A DNA stretch of 64,000 nucleotides, taken from contig CM025849.1 of the NCBI GenBank assembly GCA_003952965.2, positions 2,798,944 to 2,862,943 of the forward strand, written 5' to 3'. This stretch comes from Morella rubra. Taxonomy: Eukaryota; Streptophyta; Magnoliopsida; Fagales; Myricaceae. Below, in pieces: positions 1 to 14,049 of this stretch. Below the pieces are notes generated by a model that ran no database searches, was not told the origin of the DNA, and worked only from the letters and a program-made list of their open reading frames with translations. A program made the position numbers and the translations under genes. Within the stretch, counting starts at the first letter, position 1. Every line of letters starts with the position of its first letter.

Positions 1-3000
1 CACTTCCAAGTTGAAATTGATAATACATCATGTTGTTGACCATGAGTTCTCAAGTTATCAACTACTTATGGAATCAAGAAAAATGCTTCTCTTTTTGGAA
101 TTATTTTCTGAAATTTTTTTGTTTCCTGAACTCTGGCATCCGTTTTTGTTAACAGCTCAATATTATCCCCGAAATGGTTTTTTGTTTCATTTCCTCCAGA
201 TGATGTCCTATTCTTTTATCTTGTAAAAGGAGTACAAAAACGGAGGGAGAAGTTGTGTCTTACTTACCAGAATAAGGTCTGCTGCTGGAAGAAACTCAAC
301 TTGGTGGGTAACATAGAGTATAGTCTTGTCTTTAAGAATCCCCATCAGGCATTCCTGCACACAGTTACAAAGCAAGAACCAATGTCAATTGCCATTGGAT
401 TGGTGCCCCAAACTAGGGGAATGAATGAGCTTCTTTAGTTATAGGACCCAACTAAAATACTCAGATTCTAGTTGATGACGTGATCTACTAACCTCAAAAA
501 TTTGGGTCCCTGTATGAGCATCAACTGCACTGAAAGGGTCATCAAGTAAATATATATCAGCGTCCTGGTAAACTGCACGAGCAATCTGTATCCTTTGCTT
601 CTGTCCTCCACTCATATTTATCCCTCTTTCTCCAATCTCTGTGAGGTCACCACAGGAGAAAAGTTCAAAATCCTTTTCCAAAGCACATGCTTTAACAGTT
701 CTGTCATACTTAAAACTATCATATGGATTCCCGAACAGGATGTTTTCCCTGACATTTCCAGTCAGTATCCATGGAGACTGAGGAACATAAGCCTTGGTAC
801 CACTGATCTTCACTGTGCCTGACAGCTTTTCTATTTCTCCAAGCACGCATGAGAGCAGGCTGGACTTCCCTGATCCCACAGTCCCGCATATTGCCACCTT
901 CATTCCCCTCTTCACATTTAACTCTATCCCTTCTAGAGTTGGATTTCTTGACACAGGATCCCAGCTGAATTTCCCACTATCGATCTGGATGTCAAAATTT
1001 GTTTGATCTTTTGGAACATACTCGATGGCATCCATTTGAATTTCTTCCTCCTGGAGGAAGGAGGTAATTCTATCTGCCGAGACTTTTCCCTGTGCAATCA
1101 CAGAGAGTAAGTCAGGCAGACTGAATATAGGGTCTTGTAGCATCCGGAAGGTGGCCAAAGCAGATAAGACTCTCCCAGCTGTGAGTTCAATCCCCATTAC
1201 CATACACGTCCCAAAAGTTACAATAGAGATAAATGCGGGTGATCCCCAGAAGATAAAACCTGACAGTGCTGACAATCTTAGCGACTTCCATAACCAACCA
1301 TATTCTATATTGCGCAAGCTTTCTAACCTGTGAAGGAACTGTCCGTCCCATGCTTGAAGTTTAAGAGTCTTCATGTTTCGAAGAACTTCTGAAGTGGCTT
1401 TCATTCTATTGTCCTTGGCTTCCATAATCTTAGTTTGGTATCCCTTCTGTACTCTCGTAAGTGGTATATTACAAGCCATAACCGTTAAAGTTGCTGCTAA
1501 TGCACCCAACGAACCCAAGCCAAGATTCGTATGTAGAACGTAGATTGCCAAGGAAATTTGTATAGGCAACATCCATATTATGTTTAAGTACCAGATGAAG
1601 TCTGTGATTCTTTGGATATCTACACTCATATAGTTGATGATCTCTCCACTAGTATGGCTTTGGCGGGATCGGCTTGACAAGACTAGGCCCTTTTTGTAAA
1701 TGCGAGATATCAGAGCGGCCCTAAGGCGAAGTCCTAGTTGTCGCGCCCCAAAAATCCATTGCCTCTGAGCTATTGTTTCAACCATTTTCGCACCTAAAAA
1801 TGCTATTGCAAGAATGTAGCCGCTCTGTAAACTCCGGGAGCTCTTCTTAGATAGGAAATCCACAAAGTCTTCAATGAGGTATGGGCCAACGTACGACGCT
1901 ACTGCACTAACCACGGCAAAACATGCATTGATTGCTGCTTTCTTCCTGATGAAAAAATAGATTGCCTTGTAGATGGATGGGTTTTCAGTTCCATCTTTCT
2001 TCTTCACATGTTCTAGGCTCTCATTGAATGAGTGGGAGAGAAATCCTGCAGAGTCCTTGATATCAACATCTGGAATTTCATCCCGTTCGAGGGGTTTCTT
2101 AAACCCAACAGCAAAGAGTGGATTGAGCCAGGAGAAGGTAACCAGTTGGTCAAGAGTAGCTTTCCCATATAGAGATTCTCTCTTGACTTCTGAATGTTTA
2201 TCAGTTTTTCCATTAAGAAGTGGTTCAGCAATGCCATTGGGGGAAGTGAAGACGATGCCTGTTTTTCCGCGAAGTGAAATGCCCAGGAGACATGCGGACG
2301 CTAGCACACTAAGGATGTCTGCAAAATCTCGTACGTGAAGTTTGACGTGGTTTACTATTCTAAAATGGGTATCAAGACCTGTGCAGATAATGGACAACAA
2401 GAAGGTGCAAAGCCACCATGCTCTTAGAAGCCAGGGAAACTTGATGTATTTCTTATTTGGTATCAGGTACACTGAAACCACTGTGATTGTCCATGATAGC
2501 ACTTGCATGATTTCTGATGTAAAAGCCCAAGCCTTGGAGTTGCACTGAGTTCCAGTACCATTAAGCAGCATCAATAGCATTACGAAATGAACCCCCAGTA
2601 GTAAACTGGAACAAATTATGCTAGCCTTATAGCCAATGCTGACTTTTATTCTGACGGGGTGCTTGTCCATGCCTCTATCCGTAACCTTCGCTCTGTGTTT
2701 GAAAATTAGGCCCAGAAGCTTTTGTGCAAGATGTAGTAAAAAGATCGCAAAGAGCCCGAGTTGCACAGTTATGCTGACATGCTCCCACAAACAGGGTGAG
2801 TCCAGCTCCGGCCATGCTGTCCGAAACTGAAGAATCTTAGATTCTGTCAAACACCAAGAAACAGGTTACAACAGAGGAATTTTTACTGCAGTAATTTTCT
2901 TCATAAAAAACGGCAAAGATACGAGATGAGAATTCTATTTTAATTGCTGTATTTTATTGGTGGGAATTTATTGCAGGATTTTCTCGGCCATGTAGTGTAT

Positions 3001-4391
3001 TCCTTAATGCTAAATGGAAAATAGCAGAATTCAACAGCTTTCCCTCTCTTCCACCCTCGCAAATATATTCAGTTTTCCCCTCCTCTGTTATATTTGGATC
3101 CTCTTTGCTTTCTATAATCCTTTGAAATAAATAAGGAATACTGGAGTGGATGTCACAGTACATGTTTTCTTTTCTTCTTCCCTCCCCATTTCTCCTTTTT
3201 CTGGGAGGAAGGGGGTTGTTGGGGCAGTTTTTATACAATCATGAGTAGTTCAAAACGAAAAGGTTCTCTTTTTTATTACTTTATATAGTTGCATATTTTA
3301 TGAGTACTTGTAGAAACACCATATGGGTATCAGTACCACTAAACAAGTATATATCAAAATTTAATTTGCAATTACTTTCAAGTCTAGCAAAGTCCATAGG
3401 ATTCATCCATCTAAGCAAAAATGTCATGACCTGGGTGAGTTTATTACTGAATGATGCTGGACCATTAACAACCACTTGGTAGTTGGCATCGAAAACTATA
3501 AGATAACAGAGTAAAATATGTTGTTAAAAGTTAAACTTGAGACATTTTGGCAAGTAGCTCAAAGGTTTACTAAACTAAAATGTTGACATAAATGTATTAG
3601 CCTTGAACTTTGTGTTGGATTTTGTTAATTTAGTAATATTTCAGAGCATCTTATCATCATCATGATCATGTCTTACCGCGTCCATCCTCATGTGGATGTA
3701 AGTGTTCGTGTAGACTTATTCTGTTCACATATCCTAATACCATGAAGTACTTTTATGTTGATCCAAGAAAATCAAAGGATAAAGAAGCATCTGAATCTAA
3801 TACCATGAAGTCAAAAACATTGTGGTCCCTAACATACATGATGTCTGCTTTGCTCTTGCTTTTGAAGAACTAGCATGCATGCCTATTCTTTGTAATCATG
3901 CTGTACAGAGGATTCACATCAAGGATTACTGGTCTCAAGATAGTGGTCATGTAGAAAAGAAGTGATTTAAGGCTTTTTAGAGCTTTAATACTAAACTGTA
4001 GTTCACGGTGAACTTAAAATAGGATATATAATTGAAGAGCATAAACGAAGTTTGATCAAACTCTAGAAGCAAAGGAACTTTAGCAGAACAAGAAAGAATG
4101 AAATTCTGTATCTTTAACTTAATTTGTGTAATCCATCAACAAGAAAATAACAAACACCGTTCTGTACTGCGTTTGCATTTCTAACTTATTGGATCTAAAT
4201 ACACTTAATTTACTCAAACCATGACGACACAACTAAATACCATTACCGGGTTATTGAGTTTTCTTTGCAAAACAGTTCATGTGCATGATTTTATGCTTAT
4301 GTTTTTCTCTCTGCTTGTGTTTTGTGCATGGAACAATCTACTAGAACTTACGTGTTGCACCTGGTAAATTGAGCATTTCCTTCCAAAGCAT
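1..4391 (-). CDS. ABCC-subfamily (MRP-type) ABC transporter, N-terminal half, partial
   Basis: ATP-driven export of conjugated or anionic organic compounds across the vacuolar or plasma membrane is the usual role of this family; the substrate cannot be told here. Exons read on the minus strand: tentative exon 1 4352-4391 (start MLWKEMLN), exon 2 493-2843, exon 3 268-354; the rest lies beyond the left edge. Exon 2 encodes the hydrophobic N-terminal membrane domain, the first six-helix domain (GARQLGLRLRAALISRIYKKG region) and NBD1 with Walker A GTVGSGKSS (about 855-888), signature MSGGQ (about 595-613; the common form is LSGGQ) and Walker B LLDDPF (about 535-552). Exon 3 gives the H-loop segment YVTHQVEFLPAAD. 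Phases agree at both junctions. The reading frame upstream of 2843 has no ATG and ends in a 3' splice site, so exon 2 is not the first exon. It resembles the ABCC3/ABCC9 plant clade. Exon 1 is the weakest part; intron 1 (2844-4351) shows no other gene. Confidence 0.94.
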
Positions 4392-7300
4392 ATTGCTTCC
4401 TTCTCCAGAGCTTAGAGCTTCAGTCTTCCATCCTCCTGCAGATGGCTTCTCTATTGAACGACACGGATATTTCTCGGATGGCTCCTAGTAAGATATAGAG
4501 CTGTCAAGACTACTACAGAAAGCCTGGAGGTTTTTAGCTAGTTTGAGAGGTCATATTTGTTGTGCTATTCATGGGGACCATGACAAAGAAATAGGAGAGA
4601 GACATTAAGAGAGAGAGAGAGAGAACATAGAGATTCGAACAGTACCCGAATATCTGTCTGATTGGAAGTTGTTTTATAAGCCTCTCATCCTTGAGGGAGG
4701 GTGAGAGTGGTTTCACGTGAGGGAGAGGGTTATCTGAGGCGGGTCGTCTACTGGGTAAAAATGTGTTGTTTATGAGCATTGCCGATGGCTGGTTTTCTGA
4801 GATCACGTTGGAGTTGTTGTCTGGTGTAAATAGAGGCATGTGATGAGAGCAACCAAAGCTAAAAGCTAATGATGGGTCGTCTTACAAAAGTTAAAAAACT
4901 TCAAACATAAGTGACGATGGGCGTCAGTCAGTCAGTACAAAGTTGGAAGGACACAGAAATTAATGGCTTAAAAACTCATGAGCTGCCGATCCCCATCGCC
5001 ATTAGTGCGCGGTCTTCTATCAGTTGATGGAGAATCATCAATTCCCTGTTTCGTTTGATGGTCAGTATTTTCACTAAGTTTCATTACTATAATTTTCCTT
5101 AAATTGGCTTTCCGAAAAAAAGATAAATGTTGTTGCAAAAGAAGAAAGAAAAACTTACACGTGTAATGGGATCCGTGACTTACAAACTAAAATGCTATTT
5201 TCTGAACTCTTGGGTACTTGATCTCTCAGGAATATACCACATTTGTTTTGGATTTTAGAGGGGAAGAGGGAGAAACTTAATTAGCTAGAATTCTGATATG
5301 GGTATACAAAACGGTCCTTTCTCCTTTCGTCGTCCTTTTTAACTTTTGGGAAGTTTTTTCTTTTGAGACAAACAGCCCCAATATAATATGAACATGGTTT
5401 GAGAAAGTTTGATTTGTTTAGAACACAAAGACTTCTTAAACAACAGTCTTGCTAATTCTCTAATACCGGCATTGTCATATCAAGTAGCTACTCACATTCA
5501 TAAGAGGTTATTTCGTTTTAAGGAGACTCTTCTTAGTGACTTGACCTTGATTAAGGAGATTGAGCCACTTTGAGGAATTTTTGCTAGCAATATCGATATC
5601 ACACGCACTGGCCTCATAACACATGTAACGATGCATTAATAATCATTATTGGTAGTGATAAACCTTTGTACATAAGTATTCAAGTTTGTAGAAGGTTTAT
5701 CTTAATTAAACCAACAACTAAGCTACAAAGTCAGTGTACGTCTTTGAGGGAAAAATGCGATTTGTTTGATTGTCAAATTTTATTTCAAACCGCAATTTGA
5801 TTAATTGTCGAAATTGAAATGCTTAATACGTCGAGATTGGTAGCTTAGATTCTTATTTAAAATTATTGGTAATTAGAGGGTTCATAGTAATTTTTTCTAA
5901 CTTATAAAAATGTCAGAATATGAGTTTAATTTGAGGCCGAACCCTTCGCATGCATATTTGGGTATCATTGAATTTGAAATAGCTAATATTTAATCAGGTA
6001 ATCAATGTTTAGTATTGTGAAGTTTCTGCAATTAATTCACTTCAAGTTGCCTATATATTTGCAAATTTTGATCACAAATTAGGCCGGCCATTATATAATA
6101 TATATGATCGGAAATAGAAATTTCATCAGTTTTCACACGTGCATTCGTGTTGACTGGTGGGTTTTCATATGGACTAGTTGGTCTTAGTCAGATCCATTTG
6201 ATTATAAAAGGTGCGATGATTTTATAAGGCACTTTTATATATATCTCTCACCATCAATCAGTGATCACTGCCTACCTCTGATGAACTCGAACACAAATAT
6301 ATACATCACTGTACTGGACCGCTTAATGATTCTCTCCAGTATAGGGACGTATTATATATTGGAATCTTGGATGTAGAGAAAGGGAGACATATATTATATA
6401 TAATATTATTTAAGCGTATGAGTGCCTATTGGAGCGATTAATTTGCTTTTGGTTTAAACAAATATCGTTGTCACGTAAATAGTTGGCAACGTAGAAGTGA
6501 TATAATATATATGTTAAGATTAAAATAAAAGAGAGAAAATAAATAAGATTAAAAAAGAGAGGAAAGAGATAAGTGAGATACGAGATTTAAGTGGTTCGCT
6601 CTATAGACTTATATCTACTGTGGAAGATACAATTTAATAGATTTATGTACTCACTGATAAATGATGAGATTACAAGGAAGGCTTTATTTATAAGTTTCTG
6701 ATTATAATAGCCCACGTTACTTTTAACAATGCGGGACTCTAGAGAACGAATATATATATAACTTATTTTTTTGTTATTTTTAATTTTAATAACAAAAAAT
6801 AATAAAAATACAATTTCTAGACTGCTTCTCAAGACGACAAATAACGTGGTGATCAAAGTCTATATATATATTATCATCTTCAAATTGGGGCATTCAAACT
6901 CTACTAATTAATTATAATAGGAAACTGATCATGATCATCTGCATGCATGCATGCATGCCCTAATTCTTATATATACTCTCCGAATATACTTCTGCTCTTA
7001 TCATTCTTGGTATAATTTTAGGGATATTCTCAAGCGGAAGTTAAAAATGTATCCTCTAAAAGATTCTTGATATATATATATATAAAGAAGAAAAAAACTC
7101 CAGTTAGGTCACCGAATCTCCAGAACAATTAATATTATATTGATGGTACCTTTTAAATATCAGACCATAGGCTACAGATATTTTTACTTTCGATTTAATT
7201 AATTAGCACTATCTAGTGCATGGTCAGTCCAAATTTAATTTAATTATTCATCCTAGATATAAAATGTCTATTAATATTTTTCCTTTTGTCTGAATTGCTT

Positions 7301-10163
7301 CATAATTTACAAATGGACCGTGATACACATGACATGAGACTATATATATATATGTTTGGTCCCCCACACGCACGAAAAAGCTAGCAGAACGATTTGGCCT
7401 GAGAAATGGGTTCCAAACTTTTTCACCATCGTGACTTGCGTCGGAAGAACTACTTTATTCAATCATTTCATGATATTCTCCCTTACATATTCAGTTTCCA
7501 TGATGAAATAAATTTTGTTGCAAAGCCGACGTACGCTTTATTCCGCGGCCCCTAGTTTATTTATTTTATGCAACACAAATTGACATGTGACTTCAATTAA
7601 TTCGACATTTGTACTAGGCCCAGATGTTGCCATAAAGAAAGGTTATTTTCTATACTCTCTTCTGCAAAAAAGCTTTATTTAGGAAGAGGTACATATTAGT
7701 TTAAATTGCAATAAACAAGGTTCTTTTCCTTTTGGGTCGTTCAGCACCAAAGTATATATAGTGGGTTCCAAGTTGTGCTCCACTTACAAAAATCACTTCC
7801 TTTCTTCCCTCGAGAACTGCGTTTGGTAATCAATAAATGGATCTCAACTAGCTAGCTGAGCTAGCTAGATTAGTCTGAGGATTAATGTAGCTTAAGTCTA
7901 GAATTGTAACAACAAATGAGGCCGGTCCGAAACATCAACTTACGAATACGAGGTCGTGGTTTTGAATTATGGTAAGTTTCATTATCGTTTAGAGGTTCCA
8001 CACGATGTAAGTATGTCTGGATTTAAGTAGGTCAGAGTTGATGACACTTACAACTATGTATCCCTACTTTTTCGCTTAAAAAAAGAAACAATTTTACGGG
8101 TTCTGCCGCTCTCTCTTTCTCTCCTTTGGCTGGCAGCATATATAAGGCCGGGCGATTGATCATCCGAGGGGATGTGACATTGTGCGTAGACATCGATCGA
8201 AACATGTTAAAAGCAGAAGAAAAAGAACTTTGGAAATGTAATAGATACAATTTCGATATTCCTTTTGGCCATGATGTGTAATGCAATGATAGATAACTTA
8301 TTTTATGGCGTGTCGTTTGTGGATTTTCAGACATTTATTAGTGGACGCATGTGGAATGTTATCACTCCAGGTCGGAGAGAGAGAGAGAGAGATTCATTGC
8401 ATTGGTGAGGAATGAGAAGGCCTTGGAATTATTGAAGCTAGATAGTCAATCACAGCTGATTGAAAATTCGCGGACGGGGGAAAAAAGTTAGCTGCACTCA
8501 CCTTTTATCTCCACTATTGGAGACGAGATTGTCGTTTCTTCATTTTGGAACAACTTTTTGTAATTCTATTCGGTGGACCTATGAAAGAATCTTGAGCTCT
8601 TTATTCAAATCAGTAGAGTACTTGTACTGCAAGATTAAGATTTACTTTTTACACAGCTTTCTCGAGGCATGTGCTAGCTAGACGTTTGTTCTCCTAATCT
8701 TTATTGAATATCAAATAATAAAGAGAGTAACGAAGAGTAAGGAGACCAAAATACGAGGTAAATTAGACTCTTAGTAGAAACGACAGATTTCGACTAACGA
8801 GTTAAATGGAGCTAAATAGTCATACAAAATCAAGCGAGTATAAAATTAAAATATTGATCCATAATAAGCGATAAACGGCAATTGAAATATAATATATAAA
8901 CCCTAACGGGCAAGAGGGTTGATGAAATCAGCGGAGGAGGCTCAAAAATTATATTGTAGAATGTCCTTTTGAATTGCTTTGTTTGAGGAAAAGAAAATTA
9001 GCATAGCATAAGTGAAATATATTTCCAATATTTTAACGTCGTAATATATGTAACAAATAGTTCTTCACTTCAAAAATGAAAATCTGATCTCTCTCCTGTT
9101 TTCTGCCCGTCTCTGATCTCTTTTGCTAAAGCCACAAGCAATCATACACGTAGTGGAAGAAGAGAAAGAAAGAAGAAGTAGGTTTAAGTTTGTCTTAAGC
9201 AATATATTATTAAAGGGAAGAGAGAAAACGACACCTCAACTTCAATACATTTTACAGGCCGGCGAGTGCAGATAGCTCCAGTACGTACCATTAATTTATT
9301 GCTCTAAGCGACTACTACTCTAAAACATTGTTGGAAGAGCAATCGACAGCGATTTGACTGATTGCCAAGGAAAAAGATGGACACGGAAGGGTTTAAACTC
9401 GTATCAAACTATTTCTTTGAGTTTCATGACGATAGAAACCTTCTTGGACTTGTCCTGTAATATCCACCCTTTTCCTATTCGTTGGCGTGTCAATTAACGC
9501 ACATCTTAGCTGGATCTTCATCGTTATGAAAGAGAGAAAATTGGAAAATTAATTACTCTTGAGAAGACATCATACGTCGGTCAGACACAGTTTCGGTTTG
9601 TATTAAATATGAACTTATACATGGAATATATTAATTTTTTAACGAATCGTACCTGTAGCTTGTAAAATTATCAAAACGTGGATATATATATATAGATCCC
9701 GACAGCTCGAGCCACAAAACATATTTAAAGACATGATTACTTACTCTAATTATATTGGATAGTTTTTTTTTTCCCTGAATAATGCCTTGAGGCTAACATT
9801 GCATATTAAATCTATAGAACAAATTATAATAAAGAACCGGAAATTGAATGTCCATGCAAACTAAGCTACAAAAGGATCAGTGGGACCAACAAGAGTTGAT
9901 AAACCACAAATACTCCACGTCTGGCAGAGAGACCAAGTGTCAGGAAACGGTAGACGATAGCTACCGGAACCATTTGAGAGAAAGTCATTGAACTAGGAAA
10001 GAGCAGTAACCTAGACAAACGCAACATAGCCCACAAGGGGACTGGCAAGGCCAAAAAGTGGTTGGAAAAGCCAACAAGTGGCCGCTACAACCAACGAGTA
10101 ACAAACAAGCCCACCAACAGGCCTAAACAAGCAACAAAACAGAAAAACGAAAAAACACGCTCA
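4392..10163. other. AT-rich intergenic region, upstream of the ABCC gene
   Basis: No convincing coding region. The first few hundred bases should carry the ABCC promoter and leader, but I could not fix a TATA box or start site. There are short GA tracts (about 4610-4624, 8373-8392), many TATATA runs and a CTAGCTAG-rich patch near 7848-7870. A stretch near 5850-5920 resembles one arm of the fold-back element at 12.4 kb and may be a fragment of the same family. Short ORFs such as 8032-8334 (-) have no family features. Confidence 0.6.
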
Positions 10164-11290
10164 GAGCATTCCTAGCAGCTTATTCAAATTTGGCTCTCTA
10201 TTTTTAACCAAAAATACACTTCTCTATTTTAACTATCAACTTTTTAAAAACATCCACAGCAGCTTCTCTATTTTAACCATCTACTTTTACTATTATTTTA
10301 TTCAAATTTTATTTTTTTAAAATTTATATTTTTAATATTCGTTTTTTAAACGGTTATATTTTTGAATATTTGTATTATCCTAAAATGGTGAATTTTTTAA
10401 TTTTTGTTTTTCCTAACGCTCGGCATTTTTTAAATTTCTTATCTTAACGATTAGATTTTTTAAAATTTTTCATATCCTAACTGTCATATTTATAAATACT
10501 TGTCTTATTTTAACGATCATATTTTAAAATGTATTAAGTTTAAAATGTATTAAGTTAGTCTATTAGTATATTTAAGAAAAGAGAAAGAAAAAAAAAAAAT
10601 AAGAAAAATATTAATATATTATAGAGAAGTGAACAGTGGTTATCTAAATATAAAGAACCACTATTCACATGTTAAAATTTTTAGCTAAAAATTGTAAAAA
10701 TAGATAAGCTGTTAAAGAGTGTTTTTTGGCTTTTTTGTTAGATTGGTTCTCTATTCTAACCAAAATTTAGAATAGAGAACCTACTAGGAATGCTCTTAGA
10801 AACTAGGAGAGGCCAAAAAAATAAGGCCAGAGACCACCAAGCAAGACGGCGCGTGAAAGCCACGTGTGGCCGGAAATGGATCAAAACTGGCCAGATCTAA
10901 ACGTCTAGAGCTGCTGGAGCTGACCAAGGGGGCGGTGGCTCCTAAGATCGTCGGAAAAAGCCTGTGCAAGGAGAAAAAACGGGCACGTGCGGCGGCGCAC
11001 GGTGGCCGAACGGCAACGGAATGGTGCAGAAGGGACCTACCGGAGGAGCTAGTGCTGGTGGGCTGAAGCATGGCCTCTAGGGGTGAGCAAAAATGTCGGG
11101 ATCTAGCCTCTAAGTCTTCAATCAAAAAACCAAAAAAATAAGGGATGAGGGAGGAGAATTGGCACAAAGGAAGGTGCCGGCAAAAGAGAGAGGACGAGAG
11201 GAACCGGAGCTCCTCCCACCGCCAAAGATAGGAGAAGAGAAAGAGGTTGGACTGCTAAGGTTTGGGGTGTTCTAGAGATAAGGCAGAGCC
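9763..11290 (-). repeat. probable degenerate retroposon-like repeat, interrupted by a MITE
   Basis: The sequence on both sides of the MITE at 10164-10795 has the same unusual purine-rich, GGCCAA/AAGG-rich texture and higher GC than the surroundings. This suggests one older repeat into which the MITE jumped. A T-tract at about 9768-9778 could be the A-tail of a minus-strand retroposon. The minus-strand ORF 10796-11167 is serine- and arginine-rich with no catalytic motif and looks like chance translation of repeat DNA. Family and exact ends are not determined. Confidence 0.35.
10164..10795. mobile_element. MITE, Tourist/Harbinger-like by terminal sequence
   Basis: The element starts GAGCATTCCTAGCAG and ends with the inverted complement CTACTAGGAATGCTC. 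Similarity between the arms extends further inside, with TTCTCTATT and GGTTA(A/G)AA words on both sides. It is 632 bp, very AT-rich, and has no ORF, so it is non-autonomous. The flanking trinucleotides are TCA on the left and TTA on the right, compatible with a 3-bp TWA-type target duplication carrying one mutation. Terminal GAGCATTCC or GAGCATCTCC is common in plant PIF/Harbinger MITEs, which is the basis for the family call. Confidence 0.75.
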
Positions 11291-12397
11291 TTTCTCTCTA
11301 GAACATATTCTCAATTTGTACTTGGCTCTTTTCTTGTCAGTAATCTGGATAGTTAGAGTGCAAAGAAAGGAAGTTTTGAAACCATTGTGTACGGTTTGGG
11401 TTCTAAGATGGAATTAAGATTTTCAATACAGAAAAATGTAGAGAAGGAGGTTGTTAAACCTAAGGGTTGACCTAGTGATTTAGGTTTGAGACTTGAGAGT
11501 TTTCTCCTTCTAAGTTCTCAATTTTGGAACCTCTCAGATGCTACTAATCTTTTAAGATTATTTTTATTAGGGCTTGTGCATGTCTCAGTAATTTCTCAGT
11601 TTATATGGGACAAATGCACTGCACAAGCTCGAGAGAGAAATCGGAATCAAGCTCCAAATATTCTCGCCATAAAAAAAGAAAAGAAAAGACAAGTGCAGAC
11701 TGTTTCATCTATCCTCATGTGTCTATGGCTCATCATCAACTGAGCGATGCAAGTAATGTTGGATATATACATCTAGCTAGCTCTATACAACCAAGATTTT
11801 AAGTTCTAAGGGGTCAATCACGAGTACTCTTGACTCTGATATTATCTCTTCTCCTTCATAGACAGGATCATCTTCTAGGATCAAATGATCTCCAAATTAA
11901 CCTAGAAACTAATTTGGATGCCTATCAACGAAATTGCCTAGATAGAAGAAGTACATCAAGTTGAAGGCAACGGAAACCTAATTTAAGGTAATGGGTCGTG
12001 ATCATCGGAATGAGATTCTTCTTCTTAATTTATAAAAAAGCATGCGATCGATGATGACATCATAGATCCAACATCCCTACATTAATAGATCATTGATGTA
12101 AGTTTCTAAGTAGAAGCAAAAACTAAATAAATAAATCAGGACCATATTTACGTGCCCGGCAACGAGGACAGCGATATATATCTAACAGGAGGCGGACGTT
12201 GATATATATCAAATTGGGCAACATCAGCAGAAGTGCGTCTAGTTGTAATACTTAATTAGGTATATGTCATAAAATTACACTGCACACAAAATAAACAAAT
12301 AAATAAATAAATATATATATATATATACGTACCCCGAAAAGGAACGTAAGAAACTGGCCTTTTTTTTTTTTATAAGCGGAAAGGAACTTCAATGACT

Positions 12398-12729
12398 AAA
12401 GTTATTAGAAAAAGTCACATTGAGCTTCTAACTACTAATGTAATTTTAAATAGGAGTTTAAATTACAAATCTTAACACATTGAGCTATAGTTCAACTTCT
12501 ACAATTAATTAAATTGCACCCTGAAATAAAATCTGAGGGTTAAATCATGCCACGTAGCTCAATTCACAACGTATGTAACGCAAGTTTGATCGTTAGATCT
12601 TTTTTAAGAGTACAAATTGATAAAATTTGATAATTCATGGTTCAATATGTCAAAGATAGTAATTTATACCTCTATTTAAAATTGTATTAGTAATTAAAGA
12701 GTTTAAAATAACTTTTTCCCAAAGTTATA
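12398..12729. mobile_element. fold-back MITE with long imperfect terminal inverted repeats
   Basis: The left arm (about 12398-12468) and right arm (about 12660-12729) are imperfect inverted complements over roughly 70 bp. Shared blocks include TAATTTTAAATAGG / CCTCTATTTAAAATT and ACTAATG / TATTAGT. The interior of about 190 bp has no ORF. This is the shape of a small hairpin-forming DNA transposon derivative. The target duplication is not clear, so the superfamily is left open. Confidence 0.65.
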
Positions 12730-14049
12730 TAAACCCTAAATGCAAATGCATGGATGAGGTATTATAGCTTTCTTCTACCTGAATCACGAGAAGCAGGCCG
12801 GGCTTGAAGGTAAATGAGGAACTGAGGGAGAGCTTTATTTAAAGGTAAAATTAAAAGAAACAGATAAAATAATGATCAGAATATTCTCACTATAAGAAAT
12901 TCAAGCTTATACGACGCGATTCTTGAGCACAACATGCATTCTATCAGCCAAGCCAAGCCTTCGCAATAATGACCGTTTGATCATTACCGCTGGCCATAAG
13001 ACAAAATTCGAGACCATAGCTTGGCCGCGACCCTTTCTATCGACAAAGTATGAATTCCTTTGAAACTGACAGAAAGTAATCGCTAGCAAATTTTGAAACC
13101 TCCGTGACTTCAACTGTGGTTGAGAAACACCACGACAACTCCCTTCGTAGCTCCACGTGCACTAGATGCTGCGAGAAAGTTTTATAGACATGTACAGAAG
13201 CGATCAGACAAATGGGCGTCCCCGGAACGATCCGTCGGCATTATAGGTGCATCACCAACCACCGACGACTACTGAAATCGCTTCTCCCGACCAACATTGG
13301 CCATTTTTGATCGACAAGTATTCCGGTCGGAGTAGATAGCCTCTGTGCAGACAAAGAGAAAAACGGTGGCCTATAGTCAATCCAGACGCAATAGTGCCAA
13401 CCAACGTCCAATCACTCCATAACGTCGGCAGAGACAAATGCCGAAGGTATTCGCATCAATGGAGACGATTGGTGCGGACATTGAAGAACGACTTTCTTGT
13501 AGTGTCTTCTTGTGTTTCTTTTTCTTAGGCATATTTTTATTTTGGTTAATACATTAAAAATACCAAAATTAAGAGTTAAATATATTTTTTATCCATAGAA
13601 TATTGAGGTATATATCAATCACGTACACTTTGCATCATTTGTCATTAATTTGGATAAAAATTATAATTCTTTTTTTACATTAAAATATAATCTTATCTTT
13701 ATAATTTTGTACTTATTTTACATAAGGTAAAATTATCATTTTACTGATAAAAAAGTAAATTTTTTGCCTAAATTAATGGTGAAGGATACAAAGGATACAC
13801 GATTCATAATTGATAAATAAAATGAAACTAAATTAATAATTAAGGTGTAAAATATTAATACTTTAATAATTTATAAGTGAAAAATATATATTTTTCTTAA
13901 AATTAATTACCGCAATCAAAAGAGGCTAATAATGTTTCATTTCAGGTATTTTTTTCAGTTTTGGTGGCAGTAGAAACTAGTGGTATTAATTATGATTTCT
14001 TAAAAGTTAAGGGACTAAATATCTGAATATAGCTCAAAAACAAAAATTA

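Noticed and set aside
439..492. Continuation of the ABCC open frame beyond 493 to a stop at 439
   Set aside because: GAG|GTTAG at 493 is a donor site, and the next exon (268-354) restores the conserved ECLMGIL...YVTHQVEF sequence; residues after IFE are intronic.
8032..8334. 100-codon open frame on the minus strand
   Set aside because: No family motif, no splice or promoter context; chance ORF in AT-rich DNA.
10796..11167. 123-codon Ser/Arg-rich frame on the minus strand
   Set aside because: Low-complexity translation of a GC-rich repeat, no domain and no clear start.
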